The notes below the pieces were generated by a model. It was not told the origin of the DNA, ran no database searches, and was given only the letters and a program-made list of their open reading frames with translations. The translations under genes and the position numbers were made by a program. A stretch of DNA of 64,000 bases from positions 110,793-174,792 of the forward strand of contig CBDDBU010000022.1 in assembly GCA_965226045.1 (NCBI GenBank). Reading direction: 5' to 3'. The stretch's first letter is position 1. Every line of letters starts with the position of its first letter. The stretch is from CBDDBU01 sp965226045 (GTDB lineage Bacteria; Pseudomonadota; Alphaproteobacteria; VGEJ01). Of the stretch, positions 63,222 to 64,000 are shown one piece after another.

Positions 63222-63551
63222 CAGGGATCGCAATACACCTCGATCGACTTCGGCAACCGCTGCCGCGTCGCCGGTGTGCGCCCGTCGACCGGATCGGTCG
63301 GCGACTGCTACGATAACGCGATGTGCGAGAGTTTCTTCGCGACGCTGGAATGCGAGCTGCTGGACCGGCGTCGGTTCCGGTCCCACGCCGAGGCACGCAT
63401 GGCCGTCTTCGAGTTCATCGAGGGATGGTACAATCCCCCGCCGGCGGCACTCGGCCATCGGCTATCTGTCACCTATCAACTACGAAAGGGGCCAGCTACC
63501 CCCCGCTCGCCCAAATCCATAACCGTCCACGAAACCGGGGCAACTCCACCG

Positions 63552-63883
63552 GCGATCTGGCTGAATGGCTCGAGGACCACGGTATGGATCACGTTCGGGG
63601 CGCACCGTATCACCCGCAAACCCAGGGCAAGATCGAGCGCTGGCATCAAACGCTGAAGAACCGGATCCTGCTTGAAAATTATTATCTACCCGGCGATCTC
63701 GAAAACCAGATCAGCGCCTTCGTCGATCACTACAACAACCAACGCTACCACGAGAGCATCGGCAACGTAACTCCAGCCGACGCCTACTTTGGACGCCACA
63801 CCGCCATCATCGAAAAGAGAAAAAGGATCAAAAAACTAACCACCCAAACCCGCCGCTTGAACCATCAACGCCAAGCGGCTTAA
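63552..63883 (+). pseudogene. IS3 OrfB (element a), second part
   Basis: Resumes GDLAEWLEDHGMDHVRGAPY, then HPQTQGKIERWHQTLKNRIL (Glu) and LLENYYLPGDLENQISAFVD with YHESIGNVTPADAYFGRHTA to the stop at 63883. Continues the frame of 60767-60935. The final 117 bases of the window after it show no gene. Confidence 0.88.
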
Positions 63884-64000
63884 CATCAAACAAAGATGAG
63901 CCAGATCCTCCCTTATGAAACACGCTCAACAGTCCCATTTGTTTTGATGACGGACATTTACCGCCCCGTCAACTTTTGACAATAGCTCATCACCGCCTTG

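Larger units (their letters stand above)
61301..63522 (+). pseudogene. IS3-family OrfB, split by IS110 and frameshifted
   Basis: First part 61301-61861: MYPVATMCRLLGVSTSGYYA, ISRETYGAPRIHAELTAQGH, then PDQLWVADITYIPTWAGFLY (Asp) and VVLDVFSRRVIGWSM ending VVHHSD. Second part from 63222: QGSQYTSIDFGNRCRVAGVR, then GDCYDNAMCESFFATLECEL (Glu) and FEFIEGWYNP. An extra C in the C run near 63434-63438 shifts the frame to PRRRHSAIGYLSPINYERGQ, ending at 63522. Joining the parts gives HHSDQGSQYTS, the expected motif. Confidence 0.88.
60936..63548 (+). mobile_element. IS3-family element (b) inserted in IS3 (a), itself containing IS110
   Basis: Ends TGGACTTGACCCGTTTTCGT (60936 on) and the complement of TGGAGTTGCCCCGGTTTCGT (to 63548). 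A 3-bp duplication CCG flanks it (60933-60935 and 63549-63551). It contains orfA, a split orfB and a whole IS110 element. Confidence 0.88.

Overview
The window reads as chromosomal DNA of a GC-rich alphaproteobacterium, most likely of the Rhodospirillales/Rhodospirillaceae type. The left 10 kb carries the gene order that flanks the replication origin in many alphaproteobacteria: mltA, a Tim44-like gene, fxsA, secB, dnaQ, coaE, aroE, maf and the PEP-synthase/PPDK regulatory gene on one side, then hemE-hemH-hemJ on the other. The 447-base divergent gap between the regulatory gene and hemE (7234-7680) is the position of oriC in Caulobacter and Rickettsia, and it holds several DnaA-box-like 9-mers and an AT-rich stretch.

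After hemJ the core order stops. The gene usually expected next in alphaproteobacteria (rho) is not present, and the other 54 kb is accessory DNA crowded with insertion sequences. I see members or remnants of IS1182, IS1595, IS21 (two types; four full-length copies plus an older remnant), IS4, IS110, IS3, IS6, IS66, IS630, IS1380 and ISAs1. Between them lie small cargo genes: a HigBA-like toxin-antitoxin pair, a NYN/PIN RNase-like gene, a DUF2461 gene, a lytic transglycosylase lipoprotein, a methyltransferase, an SDR dehydrogenase, a rhomboid protease and many truncated genes.

Two different tyrosine integrases (29220-30362 and 49992-51137, both minus strand) each lie just left of an identical 46-bp copy of the 3' half of an initiator-tRNA gene (30520-30565 and 51306-51351). 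These look like right-hand att sites of two tandemly accreted integrative elements. The 20.8-kb island between the att copies holds a small plasmid-like module (ssb plus four small genes, one encoding four zinc ribbons), a pair of diverged surface-lipoprotein metalloproteases, IS6 elements, and a PIN-domain/ribbon-helix-helix segment.

Right of the second att copy is a 3.7-kb IS66-type element with a very long coiled-coil transposase and a coupled DUF4338 (DruA-like) gene. It is followed by an almost perfect second copy of the IS21 element at 14214, a truncated STAS gene, another IS21, and a nest of IS3 split by IS3 split by IS110.

The most unusual observations are the paired metzincin-plus-beta-barrel lipoproteins, the IS66/DruA-like element, the conserved hairpin downstream of istB shared by two divergent IS21 types, the tandem tRNA-targeting islands, and the probable oriC with mobile DNA packed only about 2.5 kb from it. 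Many accessory genes carry single-base frameshifts, several in short G or C runs, so some pseudogene calls could be sequence errors.
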